DNA of 64,000 nt from contig JARDYH010000004.1 of the NCBI GenBank assembly GCA_029215795.1, positions 203,960,017-204,024,016 on the forward strand. Direction: 5' to 3'. The notes beneath the pieces were generated by a model that worked only from the letters and a program-made list of their open reading frames with translations, made no database searches and was not told the DNA's origin. Position 1 is the stretch's first letter, and each line of letters begins with the position of its first letter. A program made the position numbers and the translations under genes. Positions 46,189 through 56,192 of this stretch are shown here, in pieces. This DNA is from Anniella stebbinsi. Its lineage: Eukaryota > Chordata > Lepidosauria > Squamata > Anniellidae.

Positions 46189-46924
46189 CATAGCTGCCTC
46201 TCTGGAAAAGTGTTATGGAGGTCTTATATGCTAGGAAAACAATATCTACGATTAGCAATAGTGGGCCTGAACAACTTGTGACCCATTAAGCTGAATGACT
46301 CCCACCAGTCATACATAGGGTTTGACAAGGGTTGATGCCATCCCCTTTTCTGGAAATCCTCAGCAGGGTTTATCAATCGCTTGATAGGCTGACATCCATG
46401 GCTGGAGGACTGCTTTCTGCTTGGTGAGTTGCAACTGGTGTAGATCTGAAATGGAATCATAAAAATATGACACCCTTCAGGCAATATGTATTGGTGTCTC
46501 TATAGGCAGCTGAATGTAATTCTGCCAGCCCTTTTATCCTCTTAAAAATGTTTATGTGTATTGCCTTTTAATTTCATACTGATCGCAGCCCTAGATGCTG
46601 TATTTTGGTAGTTGGGGCTATGATAAGCCCAAATGGGTTCCATTGTTTTAATATCTGTCCTGTGTAAAACCTACAAAACTGTCCCAGAAATGAAGCAATA
46701 TAAACTATATCAATGGCCCAAGTTATCTCCTCCTTCTAAGTGGAGACCAGGCCTTCAGCAAGACCACTGGCTAAAGATGAAGATCTTGTAGGATTTATAA
46801 ACATTGCTGGATAGTCCTAGAAAAAGCCTTGTCCATCAGATTAAAATAAATTGAAGGGAGAGAAATTGGAGCAAATCCTTTCCTTGTGCCTTTTCATCGA
46901 AAGCTCCAGAGCCATACTTTTATT

Positions 46925-47310
46925 TCATTTCATTTCATTTATTTAAAATATTTCTTGGCCACCTTTCAGGGCAGAAGCTCACCCAAGGTGGCTTACAGCA
47001 ATAAAGTATATAAAAACAGTTAAAATGTTAAAAGTGATAAAAGCATGAAAACAGTAAAGTGGCAATAAAAACAACAATAAAGGTCAACAATAAAACCACC
47101 AGCAACAAACAGCAAAGGCAATACCTGCAACAACAGCAGTCATCAAGAGAAGACCAAGGTGAAAATAGTATGTTTTCAAGGCCTTCTTAAAAGCTTACAA
47201 TGACGGAGCATGGTGGACTTCCAATGGCAAATTGTTCCAAAGGAGTGGGGACACTGTGGAGAAGACCCTCTCACGTGTGGTCACCCACCTCACTGCTTTA
47301 ACATATGAGA
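46925..47310 (-). mobile_element. LINE 3' end, antisense
   Basis: 'TTTCTTGGCCACCTTTCAGG' with 'CAAGGTGGCTTACAGC' is the antisense of the terminus at 11020-11060. A long A-rich 3' UTR complement follows, then 'TTTTCAAGGCCTTCTTAAAA' and 'GTGGAGAAGACCCTCTCACG', the antisense ORF2 C-terminal region. Confidence 0.75.
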
Positions 47311-47314
47311 ACGA

Positions 47315-47660
47315 AACAAACACAAAACTTTATTAAAAGAATCCTAAAAGCAAGATATACTGTAAAAGAATAGAACGTATGAATTCAACACAGTCAAGAA
47401 GCCATTATATGAGTCATGTAGCTACCATTCTAACGCTCTTCCATGGTGTTCCAGCCTCAGAACCATCAACATTTTTTTTTCTCCTACTCTGTCCCCGGCC
47501 TTTCACTTTTTCAAAGGTGGAAGTGATTGACTTCGAATACCGATTTGCCTCTTGAGAAGAAATTAAGACGGTGACTCCTTGATGACGGTGGAGATATGTC
47601 ACACAGTCATGTGAGCAGCAGATGTGTTCTTTTGGTTTCGTTAGAACGCGTGTCGGATTA
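47315..47660 (-). pseudogene. possible retrocopy or orphan 3' exon, minus strand
   Basis: On the minus strand an open frame of about 80 codons ends in TGA at 47414-47416. It has coding-like texture: 'CVTYLHRHQGVTVLISSQEA', 'ITSTFEKVKGRGQSRRKK' and 'AGTPWKSVRMVAT'. About 80 bp after the stop is AATAAA (47334-47329), then a GT-rich stretch. I do not recognise the protein. Upstream there is an in-frame stop and no convincing splice acceptor, and no poly-A tail follows. It could be a 5'-truncated processed pseudogene, a piece of an unknown element, or chance. Confidence 0.3.
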
Positions 47661-48604
47661 TTTCATAATGTGGAATTTGTAACATGCTGCATTAGTAGAT
47701 ACATCACGTAAGCCATGCAGTCTTACCCTACTCTATAATTGGATGTAACTAAAATACTGTTTTAATATAAGCATGCTAGCAGATACTCCTAACTCATTTA
47801 ATGAGAGATGATGACTTTTCTTGTTGATGCGAAGGAAGGCAACTTAATCCTTCCCTCTTTGTGTCCTCCTGCCCCCCCTCAATAATATTTCTTCATACAC
47901 TCTCAGTATTTTATAAGCTAATGAGTCCCTGAGTCACTATTAATACTGGATAGATGACATGCAAAAGCAACAAGCTAGACAGTTTAGTCTCAAACCAACA
48001 TTTATTGGTATACTGAAGAAACCTATGCATTGGTTTGATTTAGTATTGATGTTGAACCACTCCATTATCCTACGGAACTCAGGGGGAGTATTGGAATTTG
48101 TCCACATTGCATTTACATGATTAATTTTCTTCTCTTTTTAGCTACAGTTTTATTGCATCTGATCCACAAGGGGAACCTGCATTGGTTCTGAGGGCTGGTG
48201 TATTTATCATGATCATCCAACTCGGAGACTCTTTGAAACAGCCTGTGTGGTGTCTGTCCATGTCCCTGACTAATTCTTTCTGGGCTCTGGGATTTTGTGA
48301 GCCTTTGGGCCAGCCATCCTGAGCAAGGGTTGTTTTTTTTTAAAGGAAAATGTGGAACTGCACAGCAGTATATGATGGTGATTTCCATGTGCATTCTGTG
48401 TCACCACAATAACACTGGGCATTTTCCTTTACGGTGTTTGGTGCACACTTGCTTAGAATCAAATTCTATAGCAATTAGAAGCATGAATAGAGTGACAGAA
48501 AATTCCCAGTATTGGGATTTGACAACACTAATGCTGTGTTCAAACTTCATACAAGGTGCAGCATGAACTCCAAGAAAACCTTATTTGGAGTGAAGTGTAT
48601 ATTA

Positions 48605-48626
48605 CACACACACACACACACACACC
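48605..48626 (+). repeat. (CA)n microsatellite
   Basis: Eleven CA units. Confidence 0.95.
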
Positions 48627-48896
48627 ATGAGAACAAGAGAAGGTAAAACCTGATGTACACAGTGCAGCTGGCCTGAAGACTACATCAGATTATATTTTCA
48701 GGCACAAATGGTTCACATAGCTTTGCCCCAATTAGAATGCCATATTCAATAACTTCTGGCATCGCTGTCCTTATTATAATATTAACAACTTCGCATGACT
48801 TGTCTAGAAAAAGGCCCCCATGTTCTGGAATGCTTGCCCATTTTGGTACATGGAATAACCTGCTTTGGAGAAAGTCCGGGGAAAGAATCTTTAATG

Positions 48897-49260
48897 TATT
48901 ATTATTATTATTATTAATAATAATAATAATAATAATTCCATTTATATACCGCCCCATAGCCGAAGCTGTCTGGGTGGTTTACAAAAATTAAAATAATTGA
49001 AGATTAAAAACACCGATATACAAATTTTTAAACCATAAAAAACATAAAAACAAGTTACAATATCCTTTAAAAACAACAATTCTGGGTCAAGGCACAACAA
49101 CAACAACAACAACAACAACACAAAACCCTCATCATACGCTGTTAAATGCCTGGGAGAAGAGGAATGTCTTGATCTGGCGCCGAAAAAATAACAATGCTGG
49201 TGCCAGGGGAGCCTCTGTTCTATGTCTGTGCAAAACTGTTTGACCTGAATGGCAATGCCC
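48897..49260 (-). mobile_element. L2-type LINE 3' end, antisense, with simple repeats
   Basis: A (TTA)n/(AAT)n run at 48897-48937 leads into 'TATATACCGCCCCATAGCCG' and 'CTGGGTGGTTTACAAAAATT', the antisense LINE terminus. It contains (CAA)n at 49089-49118 and then 'GCCTGGGAGAAGAGGAATGT', the complement of the ORF2 C-terminus. Confidence 0.8.
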
Positions 49261-49667
49261 AAAGTGAAGATTCCTATTAGAGATGGGAAAACTTTGGTAT
49301 TACAAGCAACTTGTAGCCACGAGTAAAGGTTCACGTCTGTTGTAAGGCTGTTGATTACCGAAAAGCCAAATGCTCTGCAAGTATAGGAATGAAATTCTGC
49401 ATCCATAGCTGTGCAGACAGGTGGCGCACATAAAATTCCAGTGCAATGGCTAGAAGGTGCACATGCAGCTCTTTACAAGGAACAGACATCTTGCCAATTA
49501 AGAGGAGAGGAAGGTGCTGGATCCAATGCTCTCTTCCCTGCCTAGCTGATTTCAACTGATCTACATGTGCTCTGTTGGTTTGGAACCAAAGTTTCTTATG
49601 CTTGTACACATGCTAGCAGTTATTTGGAAAGAGTACTTTCAGTATTCAGCAGTGGAGCAACCTTCTA

Positions 49668-49805
49668 TTAAAATGTTAAGAGATTTTTAAGCAGGGCTGG
49701 ATGGCTACCAATCAAGGATGCCAGAGTGATGAATCCCCTGCATTGGCAGGGAGCTGGGTTAGATGACCTTTGAGGTCCCTTCTAACTCTGTTATTCCATG
49801 AATTT
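49668..49805 (+). mobile_element. CR1 LINE 3' end, sense
   Basis: 'GGGAGCTGGGTTAGATGACC' and 'TTTGAGGTCCCTTCTAACTC' followed by TTATTCCATGAATTTATT form a classic CR1 terminus. Confidence 0.85.
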
Positions 49806-49874
49806 ATTCCTCTTTATTTCTCCTTGATAGTCTTCAAGCACTTTCTCATAGTTATAGGACACCTATTATCTATG

Positions 49875-50217
49875 GTCCCCTCTACAAGGATTCGCTTTTG
49901 CACCCAATTAGGCGATTATGCGCCTAATCGCTGAAGCGCATTTACACCTATTACCTCTGCACAAGAGGCGGCGAAGCGCATTAAGGGATGACCAAAATGC
50001 GCTTTACAAGTAGTTAATGTGCATAAGCGCTTGTTCACATAGGCAAAATGCGCTTTAACGGCCGGAGCAAAATAAAACTCGCTGTTTAACGCGCATTCGA
50101 TAATGCGCATAATCGGAGAGATAACGCGCCTCTACGCCCGATTTGCGCTGCGTTCTTGTAAAGGTAATTTTTTTAAAGCGCCTTGAAAGAGCATTAAACC
50201 TCTCTTGTAGAGGCAGC
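49875..50217 (+). mobile_element. 343-bp GCGC-rich MITE, copy 2
   Basis: It is flanked by the 5-bp direct repeat CTATG (49870-49874 and 50218-50222), different from that of copy 1. It starts GTCCCCTCTACAAGGATTCG and ends CTCTTGTAGAGGCAGC, giving CCTCTACAAG as the clean part of the TIR. It contains eleven GCGC tetramers, mostly within AATGCGCTTTA-like or AAGCGCATTA-like boxes. It lies in the same orientation as copy 1, about 4.0 kb away. Confidence 0.85.
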
Positions 50218-50383
50218 CTATGTCTCCTTAGTGGTCCTTGCAACCAGTAACAACTCAGTTCCATGTCTCAATTTTTTTGGGTGGTGGTGGTGGTGGTGGA
50301 GAATCCCTTATGAAGGTTGAAAATGTTCATGTAAATGTCATTTGCATAGTGTGATTGTGATCCAAAGAGCCACATTATGTATG

Positions 50384-50468
50384 CGGGGAGGGCCATAGCT
50401 CAGTGGTAGAGCTCCTGCTTTATATTTAAATGGTCCTAGGTTCAATCCCTGACTTACCTGAAGCACTG
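50384..50468 (+). mobile_element. tRNA-derived SINE head
   Basis: A well-preserved head: 'GGGCCATAGCTCAGTGGTAG' (A box) and 'GGTCCTAGGTTCAATCCC' (B box). The expected linker breaks off after about 50468. A piece resembling the SINE tail appears at 50981-51019, so the element may be split by about 500 bp of foreign sequence. Confidence 0.75.
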
Positions 50469-50980
50469 GCGTCTTCCATATGAGCCTGACTGTTCCTTAA
50501 ATTCTTTTGGAGCGATCCTTCTTTTGAGATCACCACCATCAGAGGAGAGAGGGCTTTTTTGGTGGCCCCTCACAGACTGTGGGTTTTAAAATGGGGCCTG
50601 ATTCCCTGGTTTGGTTTATTTCTGGGGTCCCCAATGTGGTGCCCATGGGCAACAATTGTCAAGCTAGGGTCCGAGCTCCCTGGTTTGGTTTCAGAACTTG
50701 AGCCAGACTCAGAGGCAGAACTAGAAGAAGCCCAGCAAAGACAGGGAGCGGGGAAGGAAATCCCCCAAAACGCTTCAGGAGTCAGGGAGGAATCTTCCCA
50801 GGAGCTTATTGAGCAGGAGGCCGTGATTTGGAGATTGTCTCCCCCCTTCCCCACCTTGAGAACTCAGCCTTTGTCAGAGGGGGAGGGAGCTCAGAATTGA
50901 CAAATACCAGAGTCTACCACAGGGTCAAGCAGGTGGAGTTGAAATGGGAGGCAGTCCGCCAGAGTAGCTGCATGCCAGAA
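50469..50980 (+). other. segment between SINE head and tail
   Basis: A plus-strand open frame at 50559-50900 is rich in Glu and Gln ('ELEPDSEAELEEAQQRQ'). Its beginning ('GGGCTTTTTTGGTGGCCCC') resembles a LINE ORF2 C-terminal region. No family is recognised for the rest, and the frame alone is weak evidence of coding. Confidence 0.35.
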
Positions 50981-51019
50981 GTTGCTCTTACTCAGTGTAA
51001 GGCAGCTTGCTATGTGCTG
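50981..51019 (+). mobile_element. SINE tail fragment
   Basis: 'CTTACTCAGTGTAAGGCAGC' with TTGCTATGTGCTG matches the SINE tail 'TCAGTATAAGGCATCTTCCTATGT' seen at 21090-21113. Confidence 0.55.
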
Positions 51020-51149
51020 AAGCACTTGTGCTAACACACTGCGATTTATTAGTTTCATTTCATCTTTGAAACCCCATGCTGTATCATTTTGAATTGGTTC
51101 AAAATCTTAGTCCTAAGTGTCTAGCACTGCCTAGCTATTGGATTCAATC

Positions 51150-51345
51150 CAGGCTTCCGCAATCCGGTGTCCTCCAGCAGTGTTAGACTACATTTCCCAT
51201 CAATTTTTGTAAACCGCCTAAAGAGCTTCGGCTATGGGGCGGTATATAAATGGAATTAAATAAATAAATATCCCCAGTCAGCATGGCCAATTTGTGTCCA
51301 TTGTAGTTCAATACATTTGGAAGGCACCAGGTTGGAGGAAGCTGA
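51150..51345. mobile_element. palindromic MITE, class I, split by a LINE tail
   Basis: The left half 'CCGCAATCCGGTGTCCTCCA' and 'GACTACATTTCCCATCA' and the right half 'CCCCAGTCAGCATGGCCAAT' and 'GGCACCAGGTTGGAGGAAGC' are separated by a LINE 3' tail at 51205-51270. Confidence 0.75.
51205..51270 (+). mobile_element. severely 5'-truncated LINE insertion
   Basis: Only the last 65 bp are present: 'TTTTGTAAACCGCCTAAAGA', 'GCTTCGGCTATGGGGCGGTA' and an (AAAT)n end. It lies exactly inside the class I MITE, so it is younger than the MITE. Confidence 0.8.
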
Positions 51346-51467
51346 ACTAGGGCAAATTATGGAGATCCCTCCCCCTGCATGGCCAGCATCCTTCTCTTAC
51401 TTGTGTCTCCAACAGTAATACCAGAACCCATGCCAGGAGCTAGACAAGATCTGGGAAGACCATAAAA

Positions 51468-51757
51468 TAGGGTGACCAGATTTTGGGAACCAAAATCCCG
51501 GTCCCCCCTGCCACCCCACCCACCCAAAACAACCCCCCCCACCGCGTGCCCGCCCGGCCGTCTCGCGCCGGCCGCCCGCCTCGCGCTCCTTACCTGCAGG
51601 GGCGTCCGCTTCCCTCCAGTGCTCGAATCTACTGAGAAACAGGCTTCACGGCCTGTCTCTCAGTAGCACCGGTTTGTCCCCCCCCCCCCCGGTTGGCCCG
51701 GATCACCCCAGGTTTCCCGGTTAGGACCGGGAAACCCCGGGCGGTCTGGTCACCCTA
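51468..51757. mobile_element. TAGGGTGACC-ended hAT-like element with GC-rich cargo
   Basis: The termini TAGGGTGACCAGA and (inverted) TAGGGTGACCAGA are a perfect 13-bp TIR. Next to them are 'AAAATCCCGG' and 'GGGAAACCCCGGGCGG' blocks. The centre (51530-51610) is extremely GC- and CpG-rich, unlike anything nearby. A 16-bp stem hairpin is formed by CTACTGAGA and CTCTCAGTAG at about 51630-51667. The flanks share TAAAA but no exact 8-bp duplication. Confidence 0.8.
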
Positions 51758-51862
51758 CTAAAAGTGCCCTGCCTTGCTCTGTTTCAACACTGGGGCCAGA
51801 TGTTGACAATGGGGGAAATGGGTTGAAGTGATTTCATACAAGAATGAGTAAACAACAGCAAT

Positions 51863-51975
51863 GTTTACTTATTTATTTAAAACATTTATATCCTGCCTTT
51901 AGGGGCCTAAGACCAAAAATGCTAAACAAAACCAACACCGAGAACAGTACAGAAAATAAAACCACTAAGCTACTT
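51863..51975 (-). mobile_element. LINE 3' tail, antisense
   Basis: A TTATTTATTTAAA start is followed by 'TTTATATCCTGCCTTTAGGG' and an A-rich 3' UTR complement. Confidence 0.5.
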
Positions 51976-52575
51976 AGTCAGCTACATTCATCTATAAAGT
52001 GAATTTACCTGCCTCCTTTTCAAGTTTGGCTGAGATATTTGGAAATGTTGCAATTTAAGATTATGTTGGGTTATTTGGAAGCCTGATGTTTTGTGTGTCA
52101 AGTAAATGGCAGGATGTGTAGTTTCTTCTTTCAATTGGATATTAAAACAATTAATTTAGATTATTGGTGAATTGACTGCTCATCAGCTTTGTGAGAGACT
52201 TCTCGTTGCTACATATGTTTATATTGCACCCCCCCCCCCACACACATAATAAAATAAATTTGTGCTTGGATCAAGGGGTATAACAACACAGATATGCCCT
52301 CAAGTTGGTAAGGAAGGATCAAAAGAAAAGAAGAGCAACTTAATACTGGCTACAGAAACCTAGATACTACAAATAACAGAATTAAACCCAGGATCACTTC
52401 AAAGGGGATTGCTGAGGAAATGGATAAATAATAAATCTGAACACATCAGAGGAGTCCAGAAGCAAAGCTTTAGAAATATGCATTAGATGGAACAAGAATT
52501 TTATTATCATACCGGTCTAAATAGTTCAGCGTCCTTTAGTGTTTGCTAGTTTTCATTTCTATCAATTTACCTAAT

Positions 52576-52884
52576 TAGGGTGGCAACTTACGCATTGCCA
52601 AAAATAAGAGAGCTTGCATAAAATTTGCATGTGCTCATTTTTATGTATAGGTGCACATTTTGAACTAATTATTATAATGCAAATAGAAATACAAGACATC
52701 TCACCATAGTGGAGAAGACGAACCTGGTGACCTGTGTGTGCAGCCCCCTGTCCAGGTGCTCATGGTCAAGGTGGCGGCGGCGGCGGCTGCTGCTGCTGCT
52801 CTATAGTTCTTTATCTTTACACTGGACTTGGACTGGTGTAAAGAGGACTGCTCTCTGTAAACTAGGATATGTAGCCATCCTTTA
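52576..52884 (+). mobile_element. TAGGGTGGC-family element with triplet repeats
   Basis: It begins TAGGGTGGCAACTTACG and ends near 'CTAGGATATGTAGCCATCCT', an imperfect TIR. It shares 'CATCTCACCATAGTGGAGAA' and 'CTCTGTAAACTAGGATATG' with 7827-8005 and 58055-58350. A run of GGC then GCT triplets occupies 52772-52800. It is non-coding and non-autonomous. Confidence 0.65.
52772..52800 (+). repeat. (GGC)n(GCT)n triplet tract
   Basis: About five GGC units pass into five GCT units inside the element. Confidence 0.9.
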
Positions 52885-53790
52885 TCTGATTGGCATTTGA
52901 CATATCACAAAGAGTCGAGCACTGCAAAGCCAAAGACTTGGCTTATAGGTATTAGTTGATCGCCACAATCTTCTGCGGCTTGGATGGGACTTCTGTCCCT
53001 GGAATCCTTCTTAATGATCCAGCTGGACTTCCATAGGCAACGTGACTCCAAAGCCACTGCTGTATGGCAGCAAGGAAAAGGAAATACTCTTAATAGCTGC
53101 ACATAGATCAAAGCAAGCCATGGCTTTATTTAATAGAGTACTAGGAGGTCCAAAGTATTTCCCACAGGGTAATTCTAGGCAGTGAAAATGCTATGCTGGC
53201 AGCTGTGCTATGTAGTGAGATTTGCTTGGTATGCCTCCTAGGAAGAGGGGGTAGACCCTCACAACCCAGCATAGACTAGGGATCTCAAACGCTGGACAAT
53301 ATCTCTGTAGGTAAAGGGTAGACTAGAGAGTGCCCTAGGTTGTCTGCAAACCCTTATACAGAGTTGAAACTCTCTTCCACTGGGACTATTTTGCTATCAG
53401 CACATGGGTGAAAAGCCAGGTGCCTCTTAATACTTTTGACACACATCTAGCAGACACACCCTCTGTCCATCATTTATACATTGCCACTCTGTCACGCCTC
53501 CAATTTATCATGCATAATTTTGAAGGTGAATCTGCTGCCCCACTAAATTAGTTGATATGTTGATATGTTCCCCACATCCCATAAAGTAGCCCCTGACTAC
53601 TCTGTCTGCCTGAATTATCTTGCGCGGACAGATGGAATAGGGCTAGGAAAGCAAGGAATGTGATATGGTCTAGTGCAGAAAAACTTGCCTTCGGGAAAGA
53701 GCATTTACTGTTTGGACTTGGACAAGTCACCTTTTCATTGTTGGTATGATAGCCCCCAATTTCAGCACCATATAACTGAGATAAAAATTA

Positions 53791-54520
53791 GGGCTCCATC
53801 ACACCAACGTTTTATCGCACACTCGTGTTCCCTTGTATGTGATGTCGTCCCTGTCCTGCTCTCATCGTGCCCCTTCCCCCCTTGTTGCGATGTATTTTGG
53901 CACGGGGAAAGTCTGGAATATTTTCCCCCCTCTCATTTTTTCCTTTGTTGGGGGCATGTTTGTTGCTGACGAAAGGGGAGGGGAGGGCAGTTCTCCTCCT
54001 CCAGCACACTCCCTCTCCTGGTGTACTCCTTACACCCTTCGTATTTCCTTCCTACTTTCCTTCTGGGCTTTTGACCTGGCTGCTGGGTGTGGGTGCAGGA
54101 GCATCTAGACTTTCTTTCTTTAACTCCTTAGCATCCAGATCAGACCTGATCCTCTAGCCACACCTCCCACACCCATGGCTGAGGAAGGAGGCCATGCCTG
54201 CTTTGTAGTAAGTTGTCCTCAATGCTGCGGCCAACCTGCATGCACGCACACACATTTGTATGCATGCCCTTAGCCATGGGGCTTGCAAAGGCAGATTACT
54301 GGCTGCTTTTGCCAAGGGGCTTTTTGAATGACCATCCATCACCCGACAAGAACCAATGAAGTGGAGGGGGAAGGAGAAGGGGCGGGGTGAGGCAAGCGTA
54401 ATAATATGAGAGCCAAGAAAGTGAAAAGAGAGGCTCCAGTATAGCTATGATCATGAAAGGGAAGCGGAGATCAAAATTGCAGGTGCATACCAATAAAAAA
54501 AAGTAGGTGTATTGGAGCTC
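53791..54520. mobile_element. Harbinger-like TIR element, TTA target duplication
   Basis: The TIRs are GGGCTCCATCACACCAAC and, inverted, GAGCTCCAATACACCTAC. The triplet TTA flanks both sides (53788-53790 and 54521-54523), as expected for PIF/Harbinger. It is 730 bp long with no transposase motif. Internal blocks 'GGGAAAGTCTGGAATATTTT' and 'TTGCTGACGAAAGG' are shared with the copy at 16457. Confidence 0.75.
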
Positions 54521-56061
54521 TTAGCCTCTCCTAGTTAGTGTAAGTCGTGGAAGGATTTGTTGGCTCCCATTATGCCTGCAAAACTTCAAAATTCAATTTA
54601 CTGATTGTTCAGTCTGCAGTTGAAGTTGTACATTTCAGCATTTCTTACAGTTAGGAATACTGACCTTAATAGTCCAACTCAATATTACTGATATGTTTAT
54701 TGAATCAAGGTGCTTATTAAGGACGGTACCCCTGCCCACTTCCCGGACAGCAGATTAAGCAGGCACACAGGTCACATGGTCTTCCCCACTAAGTTGAGAT
54801 GTATTCTATTTCTATTTAAATTACAGCAATTATTTCTAAACGTTAAAACAAATTGATGTCCTCTTTTGTCTTCTTTTTTCATTATGGGTTTTTTTTTTTT
54901 GCAATGGTTATTTTCATTTCAGGGTTAAGTAAAGCCATTTAATTTTTATTGGATTTCTTTAAAAATCCCAGGTGTTTTCATGTTAGCATTGCATTTATTT
55001 CATGCTAGTGTTATGTGATGTGCTCTCATTAGACCTGTGTACAAACTTGCACACATTCTAATGAGACCTACACACTCACTTATAAGGGATCTTTAGACAT
55101 TGGCAAAAAAGCGTCTGTGGCTAAGGCGATTCTTACCCAAAGAAATCCACACTATTGAAGAGGATAACACCATAATGGCACATTTTTTGTGGTATAAACA
55201 GATTCAAATGCACAAGCTAGTTTTGGGGAAATTAGCTGAGCAAATGGAGGCTTAAAAGTAGTTTCAAGACTGCAAAAGGAGTCTTCTTGAGACTTAGAGC
55301 ATACACACGAAGACAGCAGGGGAAAGAAGGGAATCTCTAAAAGCAATATACCTTTCCCTGGACTGAAGCCCTTTCCTGAAGACAGCAACAAGTGTGTGTT
55401 GCAACCCCTGGTCTCAGTGGAGAGGAAGGAAGGAGCAGGAGCCTTTTCCTCTGGGAGGAGAGACTTAGCAATTTCAGCAGCATGGCCCCATGCTTCTAAG
55501 AAGGGGGTAGGTGGGGCCTCTGACTCTCAAAACCTGAGGGTTTTTATACAATCTAGAGAAAAGCAGTAATGTCACTGCTCATAAGCATTGGAAGTGATGT
55601 TACTTGCCATGGGGGAAACACATGGTATTTGGGGATGATGGCTGTACTTGCCAGAAGCATTCTTTTAACAAAAGGTGACCATAGATACTAAGGACTGCCT
55701 TAAAGATAGGTGTTCAGGCTGGAGTTCAACAATAGGACCACATTAGCATGTGTATGACCAGGTGCAGGACCAGATATCACTTTTGCCATCCAGCATTGTA
55801 TTCTGCTCAATTTTACTCCCACCTTTGCCTCTGGGGAATGCATTTTAGGAGGTCTGTTGGGAATTGAATTGCCTGATCTCACCTTACGTGATAGCTCTTA
55901 GCCCCATTCCTTTGCCTTTGTGGGGAAAGAAGACATCTTGGCTTTGTGACTGCTTCAAAATGGAGTCAGTACTGCTCACTCACAAGAGAGCTACTTTGTA
56001 ACACAAGAGTTAAAAGCCTTTCTAGAATCTTGGCCATAGTGCTGGTTTTTGTTGTGGTCTA

Positions 56062-56192
56062 ACAGCTGTGCTTTTATGTATTTTTTTTAAAAAAATATTA
56101 TGGAATTATTTGTTTTATGTAAGTTGCTTGGGCAGCCTGGCTGGCTGAAGAGCAGGGTAAAAAAATACCTAAAATAAATAAATAAATAAATA
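56062..56192 (+). mobile_element. LINE 3' tail, sense
   Basis: T-rich 3' UTR, 'GCTTGGGCAGCCTGGCTGGC', 'GAAGAGCAGGGTAAAAAAAT' and (AAAT)n. Confidence 0.55.

Noticed and set aside
49916..50110. 64-codon minus-strand frame shared by both 343-bp elements
   Set aside because: Both copies keep it, but substitutions are not concentrated at third positions by eye, and the element has no other sign of coding. Two copies are too few to claim selection.
50392..50465. a functional tRNA gene
   Set aside because: A and B boxes are present, but the sequence cannot form the acceptor and anticodon stems of a tRNA and continues into SINE sequence.
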